DNA of 64,000 nt, taken from positions 124,001 to 188,000 of the forward strand of contig JAKEKT010000013.1 in the NCBI GenBank assembly GCA_021495925.1, given 5' to 3'. Below the pieces are notes generated by a model, which did no database searches, was not told the origin of the DNA, and saw only the letters and a program-made list of their open reading frames with translations. This stretch comes from Diplodia intermedia (Eukaryota > Ascomycota > Dothideomycetes > Botryosphaeriales > Botryosphaeriaceae). Below, piece after piece: positions 30,795-41,600 of the stretch (position 1 is the first letter of the stretch; each line of letters begins with the position of its first letter). Position numbers and translations under genes: made by a program.

Positions 30795-32039
30795 AGGGGG
30801 GATGGCGGGGGGATGCTGCTGCGCGAGAAGGAGAGGTGGCGGGCTTTGTGTGGCATTTGAATTACGTGGGGGTGATGAGGTTCGCTGTTTCGTCTGTTTA
30901 TATGCTTTTACCAATGATTTACTTGTTTAGGCTGGGGTTCACAAAAAAAAAGGGTTGCGGTGTTGTGGGAAAGTAAACCAACTGGTCTAGTACTATACGA
31001 CTGTGTAATGTTATGACAACGCCTCCTACACATACGAACATTATAACGAAAAGATCATTATTCTCTCTACATACAACCGAGTTACTCACGAGTTGGTCGC
31101 TACTGTCCTTCTGGGTGATCACGGCTTCCAGTCCCTATATCTAACCTATCGTTCCCAATCTCCATCCCCATTGAGATGCTTGACGCGCCACCGTATCCAT
31201 GTCCACTTGCTGGCCAACTTGCTCAGTTCGTCTATGGGCTTAGTTCCGCATCCGGCCAACAACCGTCTGGACCCACCAGCGTAGCCCTGTCCAGCATCCA
31301 CCACGTCTGGATCCCCGTTGCGAAAGTTTCGCCATCGCACGAAACGAACGACCTATAGCGGCGCCCGGGGGATGACTGCCCGCCTGACGGTGGCGAAGGC
31401 TGACGTGAAGGAGGAGCAAACGCGGAAGATGTAGACGCCCGTTATCTTCCTGGGGACCAGCTGGGTTGGCGGTCTATCACTCTCTCTACGCATGTACAAT
31501 ATTGGTTGCTCGCTCGTGTGATGCTGGCCTGGTATTTATTTGATATGTCATCAGCGCCGGAGTCCATTAGTAACAAACGGACTGGCTGGCGATTACGGCG
31601 GTCCAGCGTTTCTCATTGTCGAGCTGATCGGACCCAAGGCTATGGAGTCCGATTGAGAGCGACTCCGGTACCGGCTTTGGCCGGGATGGCTGCGGAAGAC
31701 AATGATGAAGAATCAATGGGAGCCAGGGGCTCACAACTATTGGCGCTCCTCTCCCATCGGTGTTGTCTTCGCCGCCATCGCCGGCTTAGGTGTCATCGTG
31801 TGGAAGGCATGATGCGTGTACAACGGCGTAGTACGGCTCGCCTTCTACGATTTGGCCGTAGATGGTAGACGTTTATCCAATTTCTAGAGCGTAGCCTCTG
31901 AAGTGTACCAGATAGGTGTTTTGTCCGGCGAGTAGTTAGAGTTGCCGGCTCCTGTATTTTGGGCTTTATCTGGATCGATGTTGGTTTTCTGGTAGCTACC
32001 AGCTTCGGGAACTTCCTATACCGGCATCGGTGCTTCTCT
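30795..32039. other. Intergenic region
   Basis: No gene supported. The AT-rich stretch 30900..31090 follows the secreted-protein gene. Frames near 31500..31870 lack motifs; some of this may be heavily decayed continuation of the metalloprotease relic to the right. Confidence 0.35.
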
Positions 32040-32960
32040 CGCCTGTTCCCTGCACTCGTTGCGAAACTGATCCCGAAATGATTGTCAAACGGTTCGGAGC
32101 CAACGTCCCAGAAGTGCATGTACTCGTGGAACACGTTTGCTCCCTGGAAGGCAACCGCTTCATCACCGGGAGCTTGGGCGCTCAGGACCTTGACCAGCTT
32201 GCCGCTGCAAGGCCGCCTCTCCGCCGAATAGGGAGTTCAAGGCAAGCGGTCATGAATCAGATTGGCGTGCAGAAGCTTAACCGATTCGCCTTCCCACGCG
32301 CTTCGAATCTAATGTCCCAGTAGTGCATAAACTCAAGCAGAACATTAGCTCCCTGGAAGGCGTTGTTTGGCGATATGTTGCAGCCTCGTCTTCGCAATCT
32401 TAGGCGCCCCGACGCTGGAAGAATCTGTCGCAGAAGTGCGTTCCAGGTGTTGATCGGGGGCCTCACAGGCCCGCCGGTTCCGATACCAGCTCCGGTATTG
32501 GGTTCCCGTGGTTCCATCGGTATTTCTGTACTGTAGAGATCGTCAAAATCGGCCATGTAGTATGCTGTTCCAGTGGTCCCTTCGGTTCCGATGTATGGGC
32601 AGAGCAGGGTTCTATACTTGTATGTCCAGTAATCCTCAGGATGAACGACGCCACAGAGTCCCGAATGTCCGCGCCCTCCGGGTTGATGTCGGCACCGACG
32701 ACCGACTGGAACACTCTTGCGAATTTGTCGGGGAAGGTGAGGTCGTCACCAACCTTCCGCGTGGCTTGTCCTCGTGTTTGCTGGCCGTCATGTGGGCTAG
32801 AGCGACTCGGATGTTCTCTGTCGCCGCAGGATTGCCGCAAGGATGGCAGCTGCGAAGTCAAAAATCACATCGCCGCTGCGCATCGGACTGTCCCCGTTGG
32901 TAGCGAACGACTACCGATGGTGTTCTATAACACCACGCAGATATGAGAAACTCTTGCCAC
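32040..32960 (-). pseudogene. Relic of a fungal zinc metalloprotease (HExxH type)
   Basis: Scattered coding remnants lie in different minus-strand frames. From 5' to 3' in gene sense they are: a helix-rich piece VGDDLTFPDKFARVFQSVVG (about 32700..32760); ADFDDLYSTEIPMEP (about 32510..32560); FCDRFFQRRGA immediately followed by TAA and DCEDEAA (32403..32438 and just below); then two copies of a motif around the zinc-binding helix. One copy is degenerate, AFQGANVLLEFMHYWD (about 32310..32365). The other is intact, AFQGANVFHEYMHFWD (about 32105..32150, motif HEYMH). 'FCDRFF' before 'HExMH' is an arrangement I associate with secreted fungal zincin-like peptidases. Frame changes and stops show the gene is dead. 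The family assignment is moderate because no continuous frame exists. Confidence 0.45.
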
Positions 32961-35095
32961 ACTCTCCCTTCCAGGTAGATATGGATGGCGTAGTATATCT
33001 GCATTCTGAATGGCTTTGTCCTGCGTAAGGTCTGTCGATTCCTGAAGTCATAGCAGCTCCAGGCCCTGTAGATGATCTTACGGATTCGGGGCCTTGGTTC
33101 CGCCGTATACGTCGACAGCGGTTACTCAGCCGACCAGAGTCCATCGTGGAGGTCTCTTAGCTGGATAAAAGTTAGCGCTAATTGCCGACGACATCGACGG
33201 GAGACCGGCTTACCTACTCGACGTCACATACAGTGCCGCAACGGAGGTTCCGGTTGAAGCTTACGCTAGAGGCTAATCTCGAGGCAACCCATGACCAAGG
33301 TGACGCAAAGCTTCACAAATCACCACCAGGTTGAGGGGCTTGCCAGTATCGGTTTGGGCGATACTGGCTGGCTCCCATGGAAGCCATCCGAGTCCCAATG
33401 CCAGATGGTAGCGTCTCCTGCGCCCGCTTCTACGGCCTATTTATCCCCGTTGCCTTGGATCTTACGCTTCTGGTAGCTGATTTTTGGCTGGATATCCCCA
33501 CGGTAGGCTGGTCAGCACACGTGTCCTTGGCTGAAGATCGAAATTGCGGCTACGTAGAGGGTGATATCCACGTTGGCAGGCGATAGGAAGAGATCCTAAT
33601 AGATGGTGGCAGAGGAGACATACATGAGGTTGTCGGGGTCTTGTATTTCACCATTGGTGAGAATGATGAGCTTGAAGAGCCACGCTGGTGTGGAAGAAAA
33701 GGTGCTTAAGTATTGAAGGAAGCAATAGGGGGCGGCGTATTCTGGCATACTTATCACGAGCTGTACCTCACGGTCTGTAGATTGACTCGTTGGAGTAAAA
33801 GCTCATCCCGGTAGAGCTTTGATTGCATCCGCGTGTTCTCTGGCATCACAATATTTTCGTGTCATCATATGACTTGCCCTGAGAGGTGTGCACCCGCTTC
33901 TTGTTGCTGGCTACCGACGTTCAAGTGCTTTACTGTGTAGCAAAGTCTGGGTCACCACTACGACAATGTGCTTGAGAAGCTACAGTCAGGACCGTACCAT
34001 GTCTCGAGATGACAGAAGCTCGTGCATTGATCCACAACTGGCGATGTCAGACACCGCCAGCTTTAGCGGCTGTAACAGTCACAATTTAATTGCTTGCCAT
34101 TGCCCATAAAAAGAACAAAGCGTATGAGGTGTAACTGAAAGCAATCACGCTATCATGGCTCCGTGGGCAGCGATGAGCTGGCGTGTGTCGAGCTTCAGGC
34201 GCGCAAAAACGAGAGCGCCCAAGGTCGAGTGCAGGATGAAATCTTGGAAAGCTTCATACGAGGCATAGCATACGGTGGCACATGCTCTGGTTTCATTCAG
34301 CTCATAGGTTAGACCCCTCAAATTGGTACGACTGACATTCTTGGCTGCGCATAGAATGCAAAGATATTGCAGGGGCGGAGATGTAGCTTTCCGGTCCGCG
34401 TCTGAATGGACCATCACCCGTGTCCTGGTCTTCGCCAACCAATGTCTCCCACGCATCATCGGTGGCACTACTGGCCTTGATCGATCGGGAGCGGCAATAC
34501 TGGGCAGGGGTGGCGTAGCAGCCTCCCGCTCCGCCGCGCAAACTCAACAATACCACCAGGCAGCCTCGCCACGGCGTGCGGGAAGTGAAAAGTGGCCTTC
34601 CGTCCCGCGCCGTCCATGGCCAATTATTCTGCGACACGCTCCAACCCCACTTCCCAGTGGCAACACGGTCGACTGATGACAAAACGCTCCCCCCTTCCAG
34701 CCCAGAATGCAGTCGGCAGGCCGTTAGGAATTTCGCGAAGGAAACCCTCCAAACTTCCAGCACGCTCGTCCGGTTTTTCTTCGTAAAATGGCACTTGTTT
34801 TCGTCGTAGTTACTCTACCCGCGGTGGGAGGTGTGGGAGTACAGCACCAAGCTTGCCGGGGTTGCATCGGGCCCTGATCGACCACCATCTCTTGTCCCTG
34901 CACCACGTTGATCATCCCTGTGACCACGCACAGCCTGTTCTGTGCTCCTGACCTCGCTCTTCGTGGGAAGTGGAAGAGTGGGCCTGCTCGTACAGAAGGT
35001 TCCATCTTCGAAGACCATAGTCACACGGCACCGAATTTCTTCTCTGATCTACCAGGTCTCCTGATGCACCCTCCCTCACTGGCCCTCCCGCCGCC
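32961..35095. other. Gene-poor region, 2.1 kb
   Basis: No supported gene. Short frames on both strands carry no domain I recognise; part may be decayed sequence. The open frame that enters the tannase relic starts at 34908, but its first 60 codons do not resemble tannase. Confidence 0.4.
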
Positions 35096-36095
35096 CCGGT
35101 ACAACATCAATGAGGTAATCGCGGGCAACGTCTTCAGTGCAGTGAGTAGCACCTCTCTCGGATTCGGCTTCAGCAAGCGCCAAGCAATCACCGGCTCCTC
35201 GTCCAGCCACCAGCCCGCCCAAAACGGGACCGTCAGCGCCGAAGGCAAAGCCGTCGCCCAAGCGATCTACGATGGCCTGCACAGCTCTGATGGGAAGCGG
35301 GTGTACCTCGACTACCAGATCGGTTCTAAGTTCACCGATGCGGCAACGACGTACGACAATGCCACTATTAGCTGGAAGCTGAGTATTCCCTCCACCGGTG
35401 GCGAGTTTGTCACCAATTTCGTAGAACTGGTCGACGAAGAGAACCTGGAGAGCTTGGATGGTGCGACGTACGACACGCCTATCGGATGGATGAACATCGC
35501 GTACAACCGTTACCTCGACACCCTCCAAGCCACTGTCCCCAATCTCAAGAACGCGGGAGGTGCCCGAGCCCGACCACCCGTCCGCCCGCCCTCCTGTTCT
35601 TCGCATCCTCATTTCTTCCCCTCGGAACAACGAGATTTAACCCTGCCACGTCCACCAGGAAATCTCCACCACCACGGCGAATCCGACCCCTCCGTGCCCG
35701 CCGGCTCATCCATCCATTACTTCGACAGCGGCCGCACCACCATGTATCCCCAGCAGACCTACAACCAATTCGTCGACGCATTGGCCGACTGGTGCCTCCT
35801 CTTCCCCATCCCAGGCGCTGCGCACTGCGGAACGAACTCGCTTCAGCCCAGTCCCTGGCCCGTCAGCTTTACGGACACCCTCATCGAGTAGGTGGAGGGC
35901 GTCAGCGCTCCCGACCGTCTCGTCTCAACTGAACTATTGCCGATAGGACGGGAGCTCGCGGGCGAGAGCCAGCAGCCGTGCAAGTGGCCGATGAGGCCGG
36001 TTTGGGATGGGGATGAGAATGATTGCGCGTATGACCAGGCGAGTATCCATCCGTGGACCTATACGTTTGATGCTTTCAACGTATCCGTTTACTAC
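35096..36095 (+). pseudogene. C-terminal fragment of a tannase/feruloyl esterase-family gene
   Basis: Fungal tannases hydrolyse gallate or ferulate esters outside the cell. Recognisable blocks follow in order: RYNINEVIAG, then a Gly-rich hinge before AQNGTVSAEGKAVAQAIYDG, YDTPIGWMNIAYNRYLDTLQ, HHHGESDPSVPAGSSIHYFD, MYPQQTYNQF, PGAAHCGTNSLQPSPWPV, CKWPMRPVWDG and CAYDQASIHPWTYTFDAF. A 99-nt intron (35560..35658, GTGCCC...CCACCAG) joins GG to NLHHHGESDP in phase. Catalytic Asp (GESDP) and His (AAHC) equivalents are present, but the N-terminal half with the nucleophilic Ser is missing. The frame is cut by TAG at 35889..35891, where family members have Trp (LIDWVENG-type motif); downstream codons remain in frame. 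The natural stop also seems lost after FNVSVY. It is clearly a truncated, mutated relic. Confidence 0.75.
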
Positions 36096-37518
36096 GTGAG
36101 TGAGGGTTGGGAGCTTGTATCGATAATGGCGCTTCTTGACAACGGCGTGAACGCTCCATTCGGGAAGAACCGACGGGGAGAGGAGCAAGGATATTTTTTT
36201 CTATATGCTTCTTCTTTAGGGCCACATAGATGTAGCTCTTATTGTACACTCTCCCTTGTTAACGGAAGGTGTAGAGCCGAAATTCTCCTCTAACAACCAT
36301 ATTAATACCATGCAGGAAACTGGTCGTCTTTCCATTCCCAGCTCGTTATCCCGTTTATGCACAACATCCCAGTGGAAAGCTCTGGCGTAATGCTTAGCAC
36401 TAATATCTCTAGCCTGTCATGTGATCTTATCAACAGCCATAGTGAAGTGCGTAAGGGAAGGAAAAAGCGATAACTTAAGCTACGAGTAGCTTATGACCCA
36501 TGCTTCGATATCGTTGGTGATGAATAAAAAGGATCCGCAAGCGGCTTAACTACTTTAGCATAATACAGGAACTTTAACGGCGTGTACTAGCTCTCGCATT
36601 GCCTGTCTATCATGCTTAAGTAGCTGGCGAGTTAGTCGGATATATCCTCGATCCCTTATCACTGCAGGCACCTACCGTTGCCGTCGAAACCCTTCTATAA
36701 CTCCAGCTAACCGCACTGACACTTCGGCCATTGCTGCTGTCCGCTCGCGACAGAAGCCTGTCGGCCCTAGGAAAACGGGGAATGCGATATATACATGACA
36801 ACCAACTCATTGATATCGTCGGGAAGTGTGGGCTTGGAACGATCCAACAGCTGCATCATTCGCGGAGATGACCGGGCGGACTTCGTGCTAGACTTGGGAT
36901 TAGCTGTGGATCCCCCGCATCTTTCGGGCCGATAGGCCAGCCGGAGGAGGCAGACTTTAATGCTACGACGCAGCTTCGGGAGCTGCGGGAGAAAGTCGAC
37001 GACGAGACGGCTGTTTCTGCACGATATGGCGCGTTTTGGTAATGGATGTTGCGATGGATGGAAGGCTTCGCGGATGGGACTTCGTACTGGGTTTTATGCT
37101 GGAAATGTGTATAGGTGGATGGTGAATGGGTCAATATGGGACGCAAAGTTACGATAGCATGCGATACATATTACGGAACAGGATGATGACGGCGGCGAAA
37201 TCTCCGGCTTTGAGAAGCATGGAAGTCTTCCGAGCTCCATGCGAACGGGAACCCGCCTGATTTTTCCGTTCACATGAGCCGAAGAAAGACACAAGGGGAT
37301 TCTCCAAAATTGGCCGCAACACGCACTTCACAGACAGAAAACATGCCAACGAGTTGCGTGTCAGAACGCCACTATCGAGTCCATGCCAGTCACGTCATCA
37401 AAGCATACATGACATATACCCAGCCAGTGGCAACGCAAGTGCCACCGTCCAGCGTCACAAGAAAACGCTTTTGGTACACGCACCCCAGCCCGCACATGGC
37501 CACCACGCCCTGCCCGCC
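36096..37518. other. Intergenic region, 1.4 kb
   Basis: No supported gene. A short coding-like tail on the plus strand near 36940..37043 (FNATTQLRELREKVDDETAV, then a stop) could be the end of a lost gene but cannot be named. The rest is AT-rich or interrupted in all frames. Confidence 0.35.
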
Positions 37519-37962
37519 ATGTCCGAGCCATCACAACCACCTCCGCATGAGCCTCTTTTCCTCCGCTCCGCAGACGTCCAGCAAAAGCGGCCGCCCTCCT
37601 CCTTCGCCGACCAGCCAACGCGAGGCAAGACGACCTGGTACACCCTCCTCACCGCGCCCGACACGGCGACAGACACACTCACCGCAGGCACCGCCACTTG
37701 TCCGGCAAACGGCTCGCTCGCGCTGCACTGCCATGCACCAGCCGAAATTTATTACGTCCAGTCCGGCGCCGGCGAAGTCGAGATCGAGAGGAAGAGAAGC
37801 AAGGTCGGCAAGGATACCGTCGTGTGGATCCCGGGCGATGCGGAGCACGGCGTGTTCTGTGGGGAGGGGAAGGGGTTGAGGTGGTTGTATGTGTTTCCCG
37901 AGAGTAGGATGGAGGATGTGGTGTATCGGTTTCGTGGGGAGGCTGGGTGTGTAGGTGGGTGA
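37519..37962 (+). CDS. Small single-domain cupin protein
   Basis: ATG 37519 (GCCATGT) gives 147 residues. Cupin motif 1 is visible as LHCHAPAEIYYVQSGAGEVEI, seen here as H70, H72, E76 and G83. Motif 2 appears as WIPGDAEHGVFC with H110. These form the usual three-His-one-Glu metal site of the cupin_2 superfamily. The N-terminal 30 residues are Pro/Ser-rich. Small cupins of this type can be isomerases, dioxygenases or sensors, and the substrate cannot be predicted. The gene ends 50 to 80 nt before a RIP-mutated AT-rich tract, which may affect its chromatin state. Confidence 0.7.
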   Translation: MSEPSQPPPHEPLFLRSADVQQKRPPSSFADQPTRGKTTWYTLLTAPDTATDTLTAGTATCPANGSLALHCHAPAEIYYVQSGAGEVEIERKRSKVGKDTVVWIPGDAEHGVFCGEGKGLRWLYVFPESRMEDVVYRFRGEAGCVGG

Positions 37963-37989
37963 GGGGGGTTTAGTTGGTGTGAGTGATGG

Positions 37990-38637
37990 AGGGTCGTGCC
38001 TTAGAGGTGTAAGTTCTATGGCCCTCTTAGTTGGCGCCCAACTATTGTTTATTATTCGGAAAGTATGGCTTTTAAAGTTTGTAATTAAGTTCTTTATATT
38101 ATATAAAAGATAATATATACTATCAATAGATCGGCCAGGCGAAATCTATTAAAGGAACTCCCGGCGAAGTAGAGGTTCTACCTCTATACAATAGCCCTGT
38201 TACTTTCGCCCTAGACCTTCGGCCGTTCGCTATAACTCGAGTAGTAGGTGTATACTACCTTTACTTCCCTCGCTACTAGCGGTATTCGCTACTCGCTACG
38301 AGGCCTAGCGGTATTCGCTCGTCGCTTCTAGTGGTTAAGATGAGTAAGGAAACCACGTAGCTAAATACGCGCGAACGTAAAATTATATAATTTATCTTTT
38401 AAATAAAGTAATTAATAGTCTATAATTTCTACGCTAAATCTAATTCTAAAGTCGAATTTATTTAAAGTTTCTTCGACTCTTAATACCGAACGTAATACTC
38501 TATCCACGCTTTAAACCTTCTGCCCTTCGCTTCGCTGGGTGATTAATCTTTAGTATAATTCGCGAAAAAAAAAACTTAGTACGTAGACTTTAGTAACTTT
38601 AATTACTATAATCGTAACATGAGTGTTAGAGCAACCT
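37990..38637. other. AT-rich tract with RIP signature between two genes
   Basis: From about 38040 to 38630 all frames are closed, TA is abundant and CA/TG are scarce (by eye about 6 CA and 12 TG in some 590 nt), while CG is retained. This pattern is that of RIP-mutated repeat DNA. A 14-bp direct repeat (TAGCGGTATTCGCT) occurs near 38277 and 38306. I found no terminal repeats, so the original element is unidentified. It abuts the 3' end of the giant gene to the right. Confidence 0.7.
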
Positions 38638-41600
38638 TCACTTAATCTCCACTTCGGAGGAAGAATCAGGAATTCCATCCTCATCGGATGAGTCCGCACC
38701 ATGATCAACAACTTGCCGTGCAGAACCAACATTGGACGATGCAGCTTGCACTGGTAGAGTCCTCCTGGCAAAAAACGGGTGCCGCTCGCTCATCAGCTTT
38801 CCTTCACACAGGTATCCCATTGGAGTCTGCGTCAACTCTTGTCCTTTTCTCCTCACAGCCATCCACTCGTGTAGGAACGCCAGCAGTTTGGAATCTGCGG
38901 GCGAGATCATCGATGGCTGGAACACACATCTTTTTTCCGGTGCTCGTCTGTTTTTCGATCCGCCGGTGTCGAGAATCCTAGTCATGTTGTCGTATTCATC
39001 GAAGTCGAAATACAAGCGCCCGGCAAACAGACCGATTTGTATGACAAGCCATTGGGGCATCTGGTAATCCGCCGGCATACTAGGAATGGCATAAAAGTTA
39101 AGCTTACCGAAGTGCAGCATCCTGCGAGCCACAGGAGCAGAGTACATTAACAGGTGCGTCAGCGGGTGCTCAAGAATACGTTTTCGAGGTAACAAGTCCT
39201 CGGCCTCCTCAGGCGTCACCACCAATGCAATTTGCGTCTGTGTGCTCCAAAGTACCCAGTTGATAGGGCGCTGGAAGAAATTTGTATCAGCAGATACTCC
39301 ACACGTTCGAGCATGGACGTGACCATACAAAAGGGATGGGAGGGGGGTCTTTACCATGAACGTGTCATCTGGTTATTCCAACTCCACTGTCCGAAAGAGT
39401 TCTCTCGAAACGAAGATGTGGTGGCAGAACAGTACGGCACCAGTAGCATGCTTTCTACTAGTTGAGGTGCGCTCGATCGCATCCGAAAGTAGCTCGTACC
39501 CATCCGATTGAGTTTTCAACTTCCCGGTCTTTTCAAAGTGGAGGATATCCGCATGAAGCCCACCATACGGCAGGGCCTTGTAGCAGGGCGGCTGCTGAAC
39601 TTTCCGCACAGCTTCAACCTCGTGGGCCACCTCGCGCTCCTGCTCGACTTCTCGGAGCGCTGTGCTACTCACTGCGCCGACATTTTGCTTGCTGGGACTG
39701 TCATCATGACGTTTGAGTTTTTCCAACTGAGCAGCCGTGGCTTTCGACGCTTGTTTCAGGACCAGAGGCTCGGCTTCGCTGCACCACCTCGGCTGGTACA
39801 TGTCCTGGAGCGTCTGATTCTCAACATGCCGAATTTCCTGGACGAATGCTTCACGGTGTTGCTTGTTGACGAGGTGGTTTGGATACCTCAAAGACACTTC
39901 AAAGCGGCGGTAAAAGTCGATGCCTTGCGAGTGGTATAGAGGATGTAGCTGCTCGATTCCTCGACATGTCTGCTCGAGCAGCCACTGCAGGACATGACTC
40001 GAGTCCGGATGCTCTCCACTTCGCCTGCCGCTATGATCAAGAATGCCCTGGTGCACCTCTGGTGGGGCGAAGAAGACAATAGATTGCGTTGTCGCCAGCT
40101 GTCTCAATCGCATTGCGGCTGCGAAAGCCGAAGTTAGCGCATTGGTTGCCTAAACCATCGACGTGAACACAAACCTTGAACTGTGTGGTCTTTTGTCTGA
40201 CCCATCCCAAGAGTTAATGCACCCCTGGCATCTGCCGGTAGCTTGAGATCCGTTCCGCGGGTGTGCGCTTCGTCCAAGTATACGAGGCATTCGCTCAAGT
40301 TGTTCAACATCGACGAGGCTAGGAGCGGAACCTGCATCCCGCTCCTGTATAAGACGTAAGGCTTATTCTCGAGGTTGAAGTACAGGGCGGCTTTTGCTTG
40401 GGTATCTATGCGCATCCAGGCCTTGACCAGGGTCAGATTGTCCATCTCCAGGATCTGTGCGCCGGCGTCAATGAGCACGCGAATTTCTAGATCCTTCATC
40501 TTGCGCAACAAAGCCTCTTCGGAGAACCGTTCCTCTTGACTGGCTGCGAGGACATACCCACGATTTCGAGGCTGCAGCAAGTAGGTTAGTACGTCGGCAT
40601 TTGTGTGCACCAGGGTTGAGAGATCATGCTGTTCAATCGTTAACGGCAGTAGATATCGATTGTCGTTCGTTCCGCTGAATCCCGTCGTCAACGGAACATG
40701 TTTTCCTTTTGAAGCTGGCGTGCTCCGAAGCTCGTCGCGCCCACGTAACGGAAGATCCCATCCTGAAGCATGGATCTGAGTTCGGAACTGCTTCGCGTGG
40801 ATAGGGAAAACGAAGTTGTTTAAGAAGCAACCGATGACGGAGATGTTATACCGCAAATGTGTCCACAGCTCGTGTAGCTGTAGCTCATCATCCACGTTTA
40901 GCACACTCCACTCCTGCAAGTTGCGTGGTAGCGTCGTGGAGGTTCCGGCCCAGAGGCCATACTCGCCCGCCGGGTCGTCGGCCTGGAGGATATGAAGTAC
41001 ACATTCTCGAAGTTGCGCAACGCTTAGTCCCGCGAAGTAGAAGGAAAGACAAGTGAGCACGATTGCCACATCCGGGTGTCCCCATTCGGCCTGGTCCGAT
41101 GGAACTCCTTTGGCGTGGTACGGGACAGAGACTGGATCGCGTAGGGGGTGCAGGCCGTACTGTACGTTCCATCGCTTCTTTAGGGCCAAAATTAAGATAC
41201 CGTGTGCTAAAAGCCCTCTGAGCAGGTACACGGTCTTCCTTAAGGGGCTTTCTCCCGTAAAAATGGCTTCAATGCGCCCCTCGTCATCCACTTGTGGTTG
41301 AACATTTCCAATGAAACGCCTCACCGCGTTGCGGTCCTCTTGTGAGCAATTTGCAAGGGATAGAAGCCTTGTCCTGCCACCTGCAATGCAATCAGCTATC
41401 CGCTGGATTAAGGCGCTTTCTGCGTCGGGGCGCAAAAAGAAGAGCCAAGGGAAGCCGCCACTCTCCCTATCAACGACTTCGATGCTGCGGGGGAAATCCT
41501 CCTTGAGCTGTTCAAGATGGCTGCGCACAAGCTCGAGCAGTGCTTGCGCTGTTTGCCATCGGAATGGATGGCCGTCGAGGCTAGCCTGGGGTCCAGATGG

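Noticed and set aside
30732..30976. Reading the secreted protein without its intron (stop after SGPG)
   Set aside because: A consensus GTGAGT...GCAG intron is present, and splicing adds two cysteines that give an even number. The unspliced form leaves six cysteines and a low-quality tail.
34145..34809. Overlapping frames of 77 to 153 codons around 34.1 to 34.8 kb as genes
   Set aside because: No motif, no consistent strand, and stop-rich alternatives; considered chance frames.
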